Assembly (NCBI RefSeq): GCF_013170825.1
Contig: NZ_CP033365.1
Coordinates: forward strand, 3,050,001-3,114,000
Length of the DNA: 64,000 nt
Direction: 5' to 3'
Source: Mesorhizobium sp. NZP2298
Lineage (GTDB): Bacteria; Pseudomonadota; Alphaproteobacteria; Rhizobiales; Rhizobiaceae
The position numbers were made by a program, and so were the translations under genes. Shown here in pieces: positions 44,301 through 52,876 of the stretch. Numbering within the stretch: position 1 is the stretch's first letter; each line of letters starts with the position of its first letter. The notes under the pieces were generated by a model. It saw nothing but the letters and a program-made list of their open reading frames with translations. It had not been told where the DNA came from and did no database searches.

Positions 44301-46400
44301 CTTTCCAGCGGCACGCTGCGCAACACCGCCGCCTTCTCCTCGGCGCGCGGTGTCACGCTTTCGGCGGCCGGCGGCACCTTCGACACCGTGGCCGACCTCA
44401 CCCTTTCCGGCGCGATCTCGGGTGCCGGCAGCCTCGCCAAGACAGGCTCCGGCACGCTGACCCTCACGGGAGCGAACAGCTATGGCGGCAACACGCTGGT
44501 GGACGCCGGCACGCTGATCGGCAATGCGGCTTCGATCCGTGGCGACATCGGCAATGCCGGTACGGTCGTGCTCGACCAGGCGGCGGATGCCAGCTTTGCC
44601 GGGGATATCTCCGGCACCGGCACGATGGTGAAGGACGGCGCCGGCGCGCTGACGCTGACCGGTACCTCGCTGCTCGACTGGACCATCGATCAGGGTGGCC
44701 TCGTCTCGGCGGCCGAGCGCTTCGGCGGCGATGTCGCGATCGGCGCGGGGGCCTCCTTCACCTTCGATGGGGAGGCCAATGCGAGCTATGCCGGGGTGCT
44801 CTCGGGCGCCGGCACTTTCGTCAAGGACGGGCTGGGCACGGTGGTGCTCGCCTCGGACAACTCAGGCTTCACGGGGGCCACGTCGGTCGTTGGCGGCACG
44901 CTTGCCGCGGGCGCGGCCAACGCATTCAGTTCCTCCTCGCAGTTCTCGGTCGCCTCGGGCGCCACGCTCGATCTTGCCGGCACCTCCCAGACGCTTGCCG
45001 GGCTGACCAATGCCGGAACGGTGCGCATCGCCGGCGGCGCTCTCGGCAACACGCTGACCATCAGCGGCGATTATGTCGGCAATGGCGGCACCGTCGTCCT
45101 CAACACCGCGCTCGGCGGCGACGGCTCGGCGACCGACATGCTGGTGATCGCCGGCGGCACGTCGGGGACGGGCACGCTCGAGGTCGCCAATTTCGGCGGC
45201 GCGGGAGATCAAACGGCCGAAGGCATCAAGATCGTCGACATCGGCGGCGTCTCGAACGGCACCTTCTCGCTCAAGGGCGATTATACCTTCGAAGGCGATG
45301 CGGCGGTCGTCGCGGGCGCCTATGCCTACAGGCTCTATCAGGGCGGCGTGAGCACGCCCACCGACGGCGATTGGTATCTGCGCTCCGAGCTCGACAACAG
45401 CCTGCTTTTCCAGGCCGGCGCACCTGTGTACGAGGCCTATGCGGGCGTATTGCAGAGCTTCAACCAGCTGGGCACGCTGCAGCAGCGGCTCGGCAACCGG
45501 TCCTGGACCGTAGAGGCACAAGGCGCCGACGGGATCTCCGATGACGTAAAGGCCGAGGCCGGGATCGGGCTGTGGGGCAGGATCGAAGGCGCCAGCGGCT
45601 CCTACGATCCGGAAAGCTCCACCACCACAACGACATACGACACATCGACCTGGAGGCTGCAGACCGGCGCCGACATGCTTTTGTCCGACAGCGCGGCCGG
45701 CCAGCTCATCGGCGGCATCGCCTTCCAGTATGGCACCGTGTCCGCCGACGTCTCGTCGGTGTTCGGCAACGGGTCGATCGACAGCACCGGCACCGGCGTT
45801 TCCGGCTCGCTGACCTGGTACGGTGCGGAAGGCTTCTACCTCGACGGCCAGGCGCAGGTGATCTGGTACGACAGCAATCTCGACTCGGCGACCGCCGGAC
45901 AGCGGCTCGTCGACGGCAACAACGGCGTCGGCTACGCGCTCGGCGTCGAAGCCGGCAAGCGCATCATGCTCGATCCGAGCTGGTCGCTGACGCCGCAAGC
46001 GCAGCTTGCCTGGTCATCCGTCGATTTCGACGCCTTTACCGATACCTTCGGCGCAAGGGTTACCCAGGATAGCAGCGACAGCCTGCTTGGCCGCCTCGGC
46101 CTGTCGCTCGACCACCAGTCGCAATGGCAGGACCACACGGGCCGCGCCGGCCACACGAACCTCTATGGCATCGCCAACCTTTATTATGATTTTGAGGATG
46201 GCTCGTCGGTCGACCTGGCCGGCAGCAGCCTCTCGAGCAGGAACGAGCAGCTCTGGGGCGGTCTCGGCATCGGCGGCACCGTCAATTGGGCCGACGACAA
46301 GTTCTCGGTCTTTGGCGAAGCCATCGCCCGGACAGGCCTGGAAGACTTCGGTGACAGTCATGTACTGACCGGCTCGCTCGGCCTCCGGGTCAAGTGGTGA
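41394..46400 (+). CDS. Type V autotransporter with beta-strand repeats
   Basis: 1668 residues. An extended signal region (about 1-42, RRRLLAGASCAVLMLACGLPGAALA) is followed by a Gly/Thr/Ser-rich passenger of about 1300 residues made of autotransporter-associated repeats, each with the core L-T-G-x-N-x-Y-x-G-G-T-x-(V/I)-x-x-G-x-L (for example GANTYSGGTAIDGGTLQV). The C-terminal 280 residues form the beta-barrel translocator (from about GLWGRIEGASGSYDPES) ending LRVKW, with the terminal aromatic residue needed for Bam insertion. The passenger probably forms a surface beta-helix for adhesion or biofilm. ATG 41394 lies after a purine-rich GGGGATCAGGGG; the frame is open to 41328. Monocistronic. 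Confidence 0.92.
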   Translation: MAGQILGGDRLLDGGRRRLLAGASCAVLMLACGLPGAALAATYYVSTEGQLRTAVTAANADGDASATIILTTNITMVNSGSPDTAAKPITIDTQGFTLSGSGIQALTLPTTGSMYTLVGNFKGSDGAASSSAGVQASFGSSMTNNGTIQGGNSQTGGGGPGVLVGTSGGAKTFVNNGTIRGGTGPANGVGSSGAGIFVRNATTNPIVNTGTGTIEGGAGAAAIVLNQATSAYSFVNSGTIKAGAGANAIQWSSSVTPTTGSLTLELQAGSVIEGNVVANANALTDTLRLGGTTNAAFDVSAIGATAQYRNFDTFQKTGTSTWTLTGTGTATTNWDIQQGTLQLGNGGTSGSIIGDVNNNGTFAFNRSNELTYGGIISGSGMVRQIGGGTTILTGANTYSGGTAIDGGTLQVSEDGNLGAASGSLTFDGGTLRTTASFATNRDVLISSTGGFDTAAGTQLDLSGQVTGSGMLVKNGAGTLNVTSYSNNYTGGTVVNAGTLAGNTVAIRGDILNNGAVSFLDLGPNTFSGNISGTGSLDVEGIGTLTLTGTNTHSGGTTVGVGKSISVASDQNLGAATGLLTLDGGELGTTASFAMSRDISLTAAYGYFRTATGTTLTVNGELSGAGGLYKEGAGTMVLNGDSIYTGRTTVDSGKLVVEGSLGNTETTVNSGGTLGGSGSIGGAVIVADGGTLAPGSSPGTLTIGSLSLSSGSTLDYELGQAGVVGGGVNDLIVVTGALTLDGSLDITDVGGFGPGVYRLINYGGALTDNGLELGDLPVGVTAADLTVQTSVANQVNLISSVGNDLLFWDGDAAGNANNDLVDGGNGTWTATSLNWTTSTGLVDAAMKPQPGFAIFQTLGGIVTADDGAGALEVTGMQFAADGYRIEGDAITLAGAGGESIIRVGDGTVAGAGYTATIASVLTGASSLTKTDAGTLVLSGANTYTGGTNVSGGVLSVAADNNLGDAAGGLTLSSGTLRNTAAFSSARGVTLSAAGGTFDTVADLTLSGAISGAGSLAKTGSGTLTLTGANSYGGNTLVDAGTLIGNAASIRGDIGNAGTVVLDQAADASFAGDISGTGTMVKDGAGALTLTGTSLLDWTIDQGGLVSAAERFGGDVAIGAGASFTFDGEANASYAGVLSGAGTFVKDGLGTVVLASDNSGFTGATSVVGGTLAAGAANAFSSSSQFSVASGATLDLAGTSQTLAGLTNAGTVRIAGGALGNTLTISGDYVGNGGTVVLNTALGGDGSATDMLVIAGGTSGTGTLEVANFGGAGDQTAEGIKIVDIGGVSNGTFSLKGDYTFEGDAAVVAGAYAYRLYQGGVSTPTDGDWYLRSELDNSLLFQAGAPVYEAYAGVLQSFNQLGTLQQRLGNRSWTVEAQGADGISDDVKAEAGIGLWGRIEGASGSYDPESSTTTTTYDTSTWRLQTGADMLLSDSAAGQLIGGIAFQYGTVSADVSSVFGNGSIDSTGTGVSGSLTWYGAEGFYLDGQAQVIWYDSNLDSATAGQRLVDGNNGVGYALGVEAGKRIMLDPSWSLTPQAQLAWSSVDFDAFTDTFGARVTQDSSDSLLGRLGLSLDHQSQWQDHTGRAGHTNLYGIANLYYDFEDGSSVDLAGSSLSSRNEQLWGGLGIGGTVNWADDKFSVFGEAIARTGLEDFGDSHVLTGSLGLRVKW

Positions 46401-46913
46401 AACAAGTTGGCATCCAATACCGAAAGTCGCCTTCGGGTCAGTCAGGGACTTCAATCCCGCTTGGTTGAATGTCTGCCGCGCTTTCTAGATGCCAGAAGCT
46501 GCCATTCCGCTTTCGTGAAGAGTTTCGGGCGCCGGCGGGCGTACGAAAGTCCCCGAGGAAGGAACCCGCGTGCTACAGGCGAAGGCCATGGAGATTTCGA
46601 TCTGCTGCTGATGCCGGCGATGGCTGGGGCGTCGCCCGGAGGCACCGAGTTGGATGCGGGCAGGCCGCTTCGTGGCGCCTCCGCGCGATGTTGCCGGGAC
46701 AGTGGGCGGCTGGGCGCGGTCCTGTCGGCGTCAGCAATTATCATGGATACGCGCGGACCCGTTGCCGAAGGCTGAACGCCTGCGGCTGAACGCCTGCGGC
46801 TGAACGCTGGTTTATGGTCGCTCGAACAATGATTTCACTTTCCGCAGAACGGAGGTTCCAATCTCATGTGAGCTGCTTCAAGCTTGGTCCTGGATCGCGG
46901 CAGGGGGCGTGAC
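46401..46913. other. Intergenic region with short tandem repeat
   Basis: About 510 bases. No convincing gene on either strand. A 14-bp unit, GCTGAACGCCTGCG, is repeated between about 46772 and 46810 (two full copies and a partial third). Confidence 0.5.
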
Positions 46914-47897
46914 ATGGCGGATCATGATCGGATCGACGGACTGATCGCGGCGGTGCCCGCCGCCCTGGCGCTTCGCGCCGGGCTGGACCTTGGCATCTTC
47001 ACCCGGCTCGGTGGCGATGTGGCGACTGCCGACAGCCTTGGGGCCGCGCTCAAAGTCGAGCCCGATCGTCTGTCGCGGCTCCTCTATGCGCTCGCCAGCA
47101 TCGGTCTCCTCGAGGTCGAGGATGGTCGCTTTCGCAACGGAGCCGAAGCGTCGGCCTTCCTCGACGCGTCCAAGCCGACCTATCGCGGCGGCGATCATGC
47201 GCTGCTGCGCGAGCTCTGGGGAGCGGACCTTTTGACAGCGGAGTCGCTGCGGCAGAACCGGCCGGCCGCGCTGCACGATTTTTCCGAGGCCGGACCCGAG
47301 GCCGCGGCCGCCTTCAGCCGCATGCTCGCACCGGGCGGGGTGATTTTCGGCAGAAACCTGGCCCGGGAGATGGACCTCTCCGCGATCCGTTCGGTGATCG
47401 ATATCGGCGGTGGCGCCGGGACCATTCTGGTCGGACTTCGCAAGCGGTGGCCACGGATTACGGCGACGCTGATGGAACTCCCAACGGTCGCGGCGGTCGC
47501 GCCTTCCATCCTGGCCGAATACGGTGCCGACGACGTGACTGTCGAAGAGGGGGACATAACCGTCGCGCCATCGATCGGCCGGCACGATCTGGCGATCCTG
47601 AAGGCCGTCGTCCAGGTCCTTCCGCCGGACCGGGCGCGCAGTGCGATCCTGAACGCGGCGCGTTGTCTCACGCAAGGCGGCGAGATTGCAATCGCGGGGT
47701 GGGGTGTCGTCGATGACGACCGCCTCGGCCCGCCCGAGGGTGTCTTTCTCAACCTCACCTTCCTGAACCTCTATCGCCACGGCGAATCCTACACGGAAGG
47801 TCAGTACCGCGCCTGGATGACCGAGGCTGGATTGCGCGACATCTCCAGGTCGCGCCTGGCGGATGGCTCCACCTTGTTTCGTGCGCGCCTCGGCTGA
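46914..47897 (+). CDS. SAM-dependent O-methyltransferase (COMT/acetylserotonin type)
   Basis: 327 residues. An N-terminal winged-helix dimerisation domain (about 5-95) is followed by a Rossmann methyltransferase domain with SAM motif I VIDIGGGAGTILVGL (about 160). The motif VVQVLPPDRARSAILNAARC and the helical C-terminus complete the O-methyltransferase_2 pattern. ATG 46914 is preferred over 46884 because AGGGGG lies just before it. In bacteria such enzymes methylate hydroxyls of secondary metabolites; no pathway genes are adjacent. Convergent with the acyl-CoA synthetase gene. Confidence 0.9.
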   Translation: MADHDRIDGLIAAVPAALALRAGLDLGIFTRLGGDVATADSLGAALKVEPDRLSRLLYALASIGLLEVEDGRFRNGAEASAFLDASKPTYRGGDHALLRELWGADLLTAESLRQNRPAALHDFSEAGPEAAAAFSRMLAPGGVIFGRNLAREMDLSAIRSVIDIGGGAGTILVGLRKRWPRITATLMELPTVAAVAPSILAEYGADDVTVEEGDITVAPSIGRHDLAILKAVVQVLPPDRARSAILNAARCLTQGGEIAIAGWGVVDDDRLGPPEGVFLNLTFLNLYRHGESYTEGQYRAWMTEAGLRDISRSRLADGSTLFRARLG

Positions 47898-47939
47898 AGA
47901 TCAGATTGGCCATGGAGTTCGTGGCCTGATTGCGGGTTC

Positions 47940-49598
47940 TCAGCCCTTCCGCTTCTCCACCTCCGCCTTCCTCAGCAGGAACCGCTGGATCTTGCCGCTT
48001 GGCGTCTTCGGCAGTTCGGCGACGAAATCGATCTCGCGCGGATAGGCGTGCGCCGAAAGCCGTTTGCGGACATGCTGGGCCAGCTCCTCGGCAAGCTCGG
48101 GGCTGCCCTGGTAGGCGGGCGACAGGATGACGAAGGCCTTGACGATTTCGGTGCGCTGCGGATCGGGCACGCCGACCACGGCCGCCTCGTTGACCGCGGC
48201 GTGTTCGATGAGCGCGCTTTCGACGTCGAAGGGGCCGATGCGGTAGCCCGACGAGGTGATGACATCGTCGGCGCGGCCGATGAAGGAGACCGAGCCGTCC
48301 GGTTCGTATTCCACCGTGTCGCCGGTGCGGTAATAGCCGCCCGCGACCGCCGGCGTCTCGGCCTGGTGATAGCCGCCGAACCAGCGCAGCGGCGAGTTGG
48401 CGATATCGACTGCGAGGATGCCGGGCTGGTTGGGACCGAGTTCGTTGCCGGCCTCGTCGAGCACCACCATGCGGTAGCCCGGCATGGCGAAGCCGGCCGA
48501 GCCCGCGCGCACCGTATGCGCAAGCCCGTGGTGGTTGTTGACCATCATGCCGTTCTCGGTCTGGCCGTAATGGTCGTGGATGGGGGCGGCGAGATGGGTG
48601 TCGAACCAGCGGATCACTTCCGGATTGAGCGGCTCGCCGGCGCTGCTCACGACACGCAGGCGGCCCTTGATGCCGGCGGCGGCCTCCGGCCCTTCGGCCA
48701 GCAGCAGGCGGAAGGCGGTGGGCGAGCCGGCGAGGCTGGTCACGCCAAGCCGCTCGATGATTTCGTAGGTACTCCTGGCCGTGAAGGCGGCCTCGTTGAA
48801 GGTCGTGGCGATGCCAAGCAGCAGCGGGCCCGTGATGGCGTAATAGAGGCCGTAGGCCCAGCCGGGGTCGGCGATGTTCCAGAAGACGTCGTCGGGGCGC
48901 AGCCCGATCGCGTCGCGCATATAGGCGCCGAAGGCGAGCAGGGCGCTGAGCGGCACCGGCACGCCCTTGGGCAGGCCCGTCGTGCCTGATGTCGACATCA
49001 TCATGAACAGGTCGTCGCCCTTGCGCATGACGGGTTCGCAGTCCGGGGAGGCGGCGGCGAGGGCGGCGCGGAAATCGATGTCGCCTTGGGGCAAGGCATC
49101 ACTGGGGCCAAGAATGGTGGCGGTCGGCGGGCGGTTCTCGATCTCGTCGAGCTTGCCGCGATTGGCCGGGTTGGTCACCACCAGCCTGGCGCCGCTGTAG
49201 CCCAGGCGGTGCTCGATCGCCTTCGGCCCGAAAGCGGTGAACAACGGTTGGTAGACGGCGCCGATGCGCCAGGTGCCGAGGATGAGCGCCACCAGTTCGG
49301 GAATGCGCGGCAGCATGCCGGCGACGACATCGCCGGGGCCGACGCCCAGCCCCTTGAGCATATTGCCGACGCGGCCCGACATATCGGCGAGGTCATCGAA
49401 GCTGAACAGCCGGAGTTCGCCGGCGGCGGAGATCGCGCGCAGCGCCAGCCGGTTCTGCCCGGTATGGCGGCCGCAGCATTCGACATACGCATTGATGCCG
49501 GTCGCCGGGTCGCCGTCGAGCCGGGCGATCTCATCCTCGATGCGAAAGCGCGAAACGGCATCCCCGTAGCGCGGCAGGCCGGCTTGTGTGCTGGTCAT
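47940..49598 (-). CDS. AMP-forming acyl-CoA synthetase
   Basis: 552 residues. Adenylation motifs: P-loop MMMSTSGTTGLPKGVPVP, SSAGEPLNPEV, YGQTENG, YRTGDTVEYEPDGSVSFIGR, DDVITSSGYRIGP, and the C-terminal catalytic lysine in LPKTPSGKIQRFLLR. Related to medium-chain or acetyl/propionyl-CoA ligases. It activates a carboxylic acid via acyl-AMP to the CoA thioester. Monocistronic; a hairpin lies upstream at 49719. Substrate chain length cannot be read from the sequence. Confidence 0.93.
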   Translation of the reverse strand: MTSTQAGLPRYGDAVSRFRIEDEIARLDGDPATGINAYVECCGRHTGQNRLALRAISAAGELRLFSFDDLADMSGRVGNMLKGLGVGPGDVVAGMLPRIPELVALILGTWRIGAVYQPLFTAFGPKAIEHRLGYSGARLVVTNPANRGKLDEIENRPPTATILGPSDALPQGDIDFRAALAAASPDCEPVMRKGDDLFMMMSTSGTTGLPKGVPVPLSALLAFGAYMRDAIGLRPDDVFWNIADPGWAYGLYYAITGPLLLGIATTFNEAAFTARSTYEIIERLGVTSLAGSPTAFRLLLAEGPEAAAGIKGRLRVVSSAGEPLNPEVIRWFDTHLAAPIHDHYGQTENGMMVNNHHGLAHTVRAGSAGFAMPGYRMVVLDEAGNELGPNQPGILAVDIANSPLRWFGGYHQAETPAVAGGYYRTGDTVEYEPDGSVSFIGRADDVITSSGYRIGPFDVESALIEHAAVNEAAVVGVPDPQRTEIVKAFVILSPAYQGSPELAEELAQHVRKRLSAHAYPREIDFVAELPKTPSGKIQRFLLRKAEVEKRKG

Positions 49599-49718
49599 GT
49601 CAGTCCTCCCTGGCGGCGCCCCATCTCCCCATGGCGCGCTGTCGCGACAACAATGCCATCAGATGGCGCCGATGGGCAACGACGGAAGCCTATCTCTTTG
49701 TTTTGACGCAATTCCCAA

Positions 49719-49741
49719 GGGAAAACGTCAAGCGTTTTCCC
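49719..49741 (-). terminator. Possible terminator after LysR gene
   Basis: Perfect 9-bp stem GGGAAAACG / CGTTTTCCC with a 5-base loop (TCAAG), 35 bases after the leftward LysR gene. The stem is rather AT-rich in its centre and may instead be an operator. Confidence 0.55.
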
Positions 49742-49775
49742 GGGAAAAACGCCACACACATTCCTGGAATTGCCC

Positions 49776-50669
49776 TTACAAGTTCGCCTCGGCGAAGATG
49801 GGGGCCGCCCAGTCGAGGAAGACGCGCAGGCGCGGCGAGAGTTGCCGGTTTTGCGGGTAGAGCGCCGAGAGCGTCGTCGGCGATGGCGGGTAGTCGGCCA
49901 GCACCTCGATGAGCGTGCCGTCGGCAAGGTCCTTCTCGAAGCGATAGCGCGGCGCCTGGATGAGGCCGAGGCCAAGGCGTGCCAGGTCGGCGGCGGTGTC
50001 GGAATTGTTGGCGGCGACGCGGCCCGGCAATCGGACCTCGCGCGTCTTGCCGCCGACGGTGAACTCGAAGGGCAGCACCTCGCCGGTGCGCGACGAGACG
50101 AAGCCCACCGCCTGGTGGCCGTCGAGCGCATCGGGGGAGGCGGGTGTGCCGTGGCGTTCGAGATAGGCGGGACTGGCGCAGGTCATCTCGCGGATCATCC
50201 CCAGCCGGCGCATGATCATGCCGCTGTCGGGAGGCTCGCCGACGCGGATGACGCAATCGACGCCCTCGCGCACGAGATCGACCAGCCGGTCGCTCTGGCC
50301 GATCTGCAGGTCGATCCTGGCATAGCGGGCGAGGAATTCCGGCAGGCGCGGCAACAGGAAGGTGCGGGTGAGCAGCGTGCTGGCATCGATGCGCAGCAGG
50401 CCGAAGGGCTCGGCCTTGCGGAAGGCGGCCTCGGCATCCTCGATCTCGGCCAGGATCGACAGGCAACGTTGATAGTAGGCCTCGCCGTCCTGCGTGGCGT
50501 TCACCTGCCGTGTCGTCCGTTCCAGCAGGCGAGCGCCGAGATGTTCCTCGAGCCGCCGGATCGCTTCCGTCGCGGTTGAGCGCGGCAGGCCGAGATCGGC
50601 GGCGGCAGCGGTGAAGCTGCGCCGCTCCAGCACGCGAACGAAGAGCCGCATCGTGTCCAGCCGATCCAT
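49776..50669 (-). CDS. LysR-family transcriptional regulator
   Basis: 297 residues. N-terminal winged helix-turn-helix: MRLFVRVLERRSFTAAAADL, then PRSTATEAIRRLEEHLGARLLERTTR. The effector domain follows (LRIDASTLLTRTFLLPRLPEF onward), of the CrgA-like group. Divergent from the SDR-SDR-tautomerase operon, 102 bases apart, which is the probable target. Confidence 0.92.
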   Translation of the reverse strand: MDRLDTMRLFVRVLERRSFTAAAADLGLPRSTATEAIRRLEEHLGARLLERTTRQVNATQDGEAYYQRCLSILAEIEDAEAAFRKAEPFGLLRIDASTLLTRTFLLPRLPEFLARYARIDLQIGQSDRLVDLVREGVDCVIRVGEPPDSGMIMRRLGMIREMTCASPAYLERHGTPASPDALDGHQAVGFVSSRTGEVLPFEFTVGGKTREVRLPGRVAANNSDTAADLARLGLGLIQAPRYRFEKDLADGTLIEVLADYPPSPTTLSALYPQNRQLSPRLRVFLDWAAPIFAEANL

Positions 50670-50771
50670 CGCCTTTGTTCGCAGTTCCCGAATAGTGATG
50701 TCAAGTGTGAGTTGATTATCCGGAAGTTGGCCTGGCTTATATCCGTGTCACCAACAAACGGAGAGACTTCC

Positions 50772-51530
50772 ATGGAAACTGAGCAAAAAAGAACGGGCCA
50801 GCAAACCAGAACAGCGATCGTGACCGGCGCCTCCAAGGGCATCGGTGCGGCGATCGCGCGGCGGCTCGCCCGTGACGGCATCGCCGTCGTCGTCAACTAC
50901 GCACGGGGCCGCGCCGAGGCCGAAGCGCTTGTCGGCGCGATCGAGGCCGATGGCGGCAAGGCGATCGCCGTGCAGGCCGACGTCGCCGACCCGGCTGGCA
51001 TCGCAACACTTTTCGACGCCGGCGAGAAAGCCTTCGGCGGCGTCGATATCCTCGTCAACAATGCCGGCATCATGAAGCTGTCGCCGATCGCCGCGACCGA
51101 CGATGCGTCGTTCGACACGCAGGTCGCGATCAATCTCGGCGGTGTGTTCCGTGGCATGCGCGAGGGCGCGAAACGCCTTCGCGACGGCGGCCGCATCGTC
51201 AATTTCTCGAGCAGCGTCGTCGGCCTGTACCAGCCGGGCTACGGCGTCTACGCCGCCACCAAGGCAGCGGTCGAGGCGATGACGCATATCCTCGCCAAGG
51301 AGCTTGGCGCGCGCGGCGTCACAGTCAACGCCGTGGCGCCCGGACCGGTCGAGACGGCGCTGTTCACGGACGGCAAGAGCGCGGCGCAGATCGAGGCCAT
51401 TGGCAAGATGATCCCGCTCGGCCGGCTCGGCCAGCCCGACGATATTGCCGGCGTGGTCTCGTTTCTGGCCGGGTCGGACAGTGGCTGGATCAACGGGCAA
51501 ATCATCCGCGCCAATGGCGGCGTGATCTGA
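50772..51530 (+). CDS. Classical SDR oxidoreductase
   Basis: 252 residues from ATG 50772, which has GGAGAG 7 bases upstream. Cofactor motif TGASKGIG, NNAG, catalytic Ser in NFSSSVVG and the pair Y-x3-K in YGVYAATKAAVE, then NAVAPGPVET. NADP(H) preference is likely, since the second strand ends in basic residues. It acts on an alcohol or ketone in the cytosol. First gene of an operon: the next start is 7 bases after its stop. Confidence 0.92.
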   Translation: METEQKRTGQQTRTAIVTGASKGIGAAIARRLARDGIAVVVNYARGRAEAEALVGAIEADGGKAIAVQADVADPAGIATLFDAGEKAFGGVDILVNNAGIMKLSPIAATDDASFDTQVAINLGGVFRGMREGAKRLRDGGRIVNFSSSVVGLYQPGYGVYAATKAAVEAMTHILAKELGARGVTVNAVAPGPVETALFTDGKSAAQIEAIGKMIPLGRLGQPDDIAGVVSFLAGSDSGWINGQIIRANGGVI

Positions 51531-51537
51531 GGAGGCA

Positions 51538-52431
51538 ATGATGCAAAAGACAATCCTGATCACCGGCGCCTCCAGCGGTTTCGGCGCGATGACGGCTCGG
51601 GCGCTCGCAAGGGCCGGCCACACGGTCTATGCCTCGATGCGCGACCCCTCGGCGCGTGTAGCTGCGGTCGCCGAGATGGAAAAATTCGCTCGTGACGAGG
51701 GCGTGGCGCTGAAGACCATCACGCTCGACGTCACCTCGGATGCATCGGCGCAAGCGGCGATCCGGCAGATTCTGGGCGAGGCCGGTCGGCTCGACGTGCT
51801 GATCCACAATGCCGGGCATATGGGGTTCGGGCCGGCCGAGGCGTTCTTGCCCGAACAGCTGGCGCAGCTCCATGACGTCAATGTCGTCGGCACGCAGCGC
51901 GTCAATCGCGCGGCCCTGCCGCATATGCGCTCTCTCGGCCGGGGCCAGATGATCTGGGTTGGCTCGAGCAGCACGCGCGGCGGCACGCCGCCGTTCCTGG
52001 CGCCCTATTTCGCGGCCAAGGCCGGCATGGATGCGCTGGCGCAGAGCTATGCGCTGGAACTCGCCCGCTTCGGCATCGAAACGACGATCGTGGTGCCCGG
52101 CGCCTTCACCAAGGGCACGGAGCATTTCCACCATGCGGCGGCACCAGCCGACACCGAGCGCGCCGGCCTCTATTGGTCCGGTCCCTACGCCGATGTCGAC
52201 CAAAAGGTGCTGAAGGGGTTGGCGGCACTGGAGCCGGCGGACGCCGACCCGGCCGAGGTCGCGATGGCAATCGTCGATCTCGTGGCGATGCCGCACGGCA
52301 GCCGCCCGCTGCGCGTGCATATCGACCCCTCCGATGATGGCGCCGCCATCGTCAACGGTGTTGCCGACCGCGTGCGGGCGCAACTCATGGAACGGATCGG
52401 CCTTGCCGACCTGCTCCATCCCAAAGCCTGA
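51538..52431 (+). CDS. Classical SDR oxidoreductase
   Basis: 297 residues. Cofactor motif TGASSGFG, HNAG, catalytic Ser in WVGSSSTRGG and the pair Y-x3-K in APYFAAKAGMD. The C-terminal substrate region is longer than that of the gene before it. ATG 51538 is followed by a second ATG; AGGAGG lies 5 bases upstream. It lies directly behind another SDR gene and 30 bases before a tautomerase gene; together they probably serve one catabolic or detoxifying pathway controlled by the divergent LysR protein. Confidence 0.92.
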   Translation: MMQKTILITGASSGFGAMTARALARAGHTVYASMRDPSARVAAVAEMEKFARDEGVALKTITLDVTSDASAQAAIRQILGEAGRLDVLIHNAGHMGFGPAEAFLPEQLAQLHDVNVVGTQRVNRAALPHMRSLGRGQMIWVGSSSTRGGTPPFLAPYFAAKAGMDALAQSYALELARFGIETTIVVPGAFTKGTEHFHHAAAPADTERAGLYWSGPYADVDQKVLKGLAALEPADADPAEVAMAIVDLVAMPHGSRPLRVHIDPSDDGAAIVNGVADRVRAQLMERIGLADLLHPKA

Positions 52432-52461
52432 AATCCAACCTCAAGAAGCAAGGAAACGATC

Positions 52462-52674
52462 ATGCCATTCGCAAACATCAAGGTGCCGCAGGCCGCACTC
52501 TCCAGGGCGCAGAAGGAAGACCTCATTCACCGAACCACGGCCATGTTCGTCGACTTTTTCGGCGAAGTCGCCAGGCCCACCACGATGGTGCTGGTGGAAG
52601 AGGTCGCCGACGGCGGCTATGGCCGGGCTGACGAAGTGTTCGTCGTGCCGGAGGCCTATCGCGCCAGGGAGTAG
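52462..52674 (+). CDS. 4-oxalocrotonate tautomerase-like protein
   Basis: 70 residues, with the N-terminal proline (P2 after Met removal) that is the catalytic base of the tautomerase superfamily: MPFANIKVPQAALSRAQKED. The following block MFVDFFGEVARPTTMVLVEEV matches the family helix-strand pattern. Works as a hexamer on keto-enol acids. AAGGAAA lies just upstream. Third gene of the SDR operon. Confidence 0.87.
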   Translation: MPFANIKVPQAALSRAQKEDLIHRTTAMFVDFFGEVARPTTMVLVEEVADGGYGRADEVFVVPEAYRARE

Positions 52675-52876
52675 GCGGGAGCGACCCATGCAGCGCTCGA
52701 CAGTCGTCATATGACGACTGGTCGCCGAGGACGCCAACGTCCACTCTGTCCGCGGGGCCTGCATGTCGGTTCCCTGAAAACCGATGCCCCCTTTGGGGCG
52801 ACATGCGGCCAGGCGGGGGCCAGGTGGACAGCCCCGAGCTGTCCACCTGTCTCGGGCCTCCGCCTCTCCTGACTTC

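Noticed and set aside
44862..45998. Long antisense open frame across the autotransporter gene
   Set aside because: Composition follows the opposite strand and no family pattern is seen.
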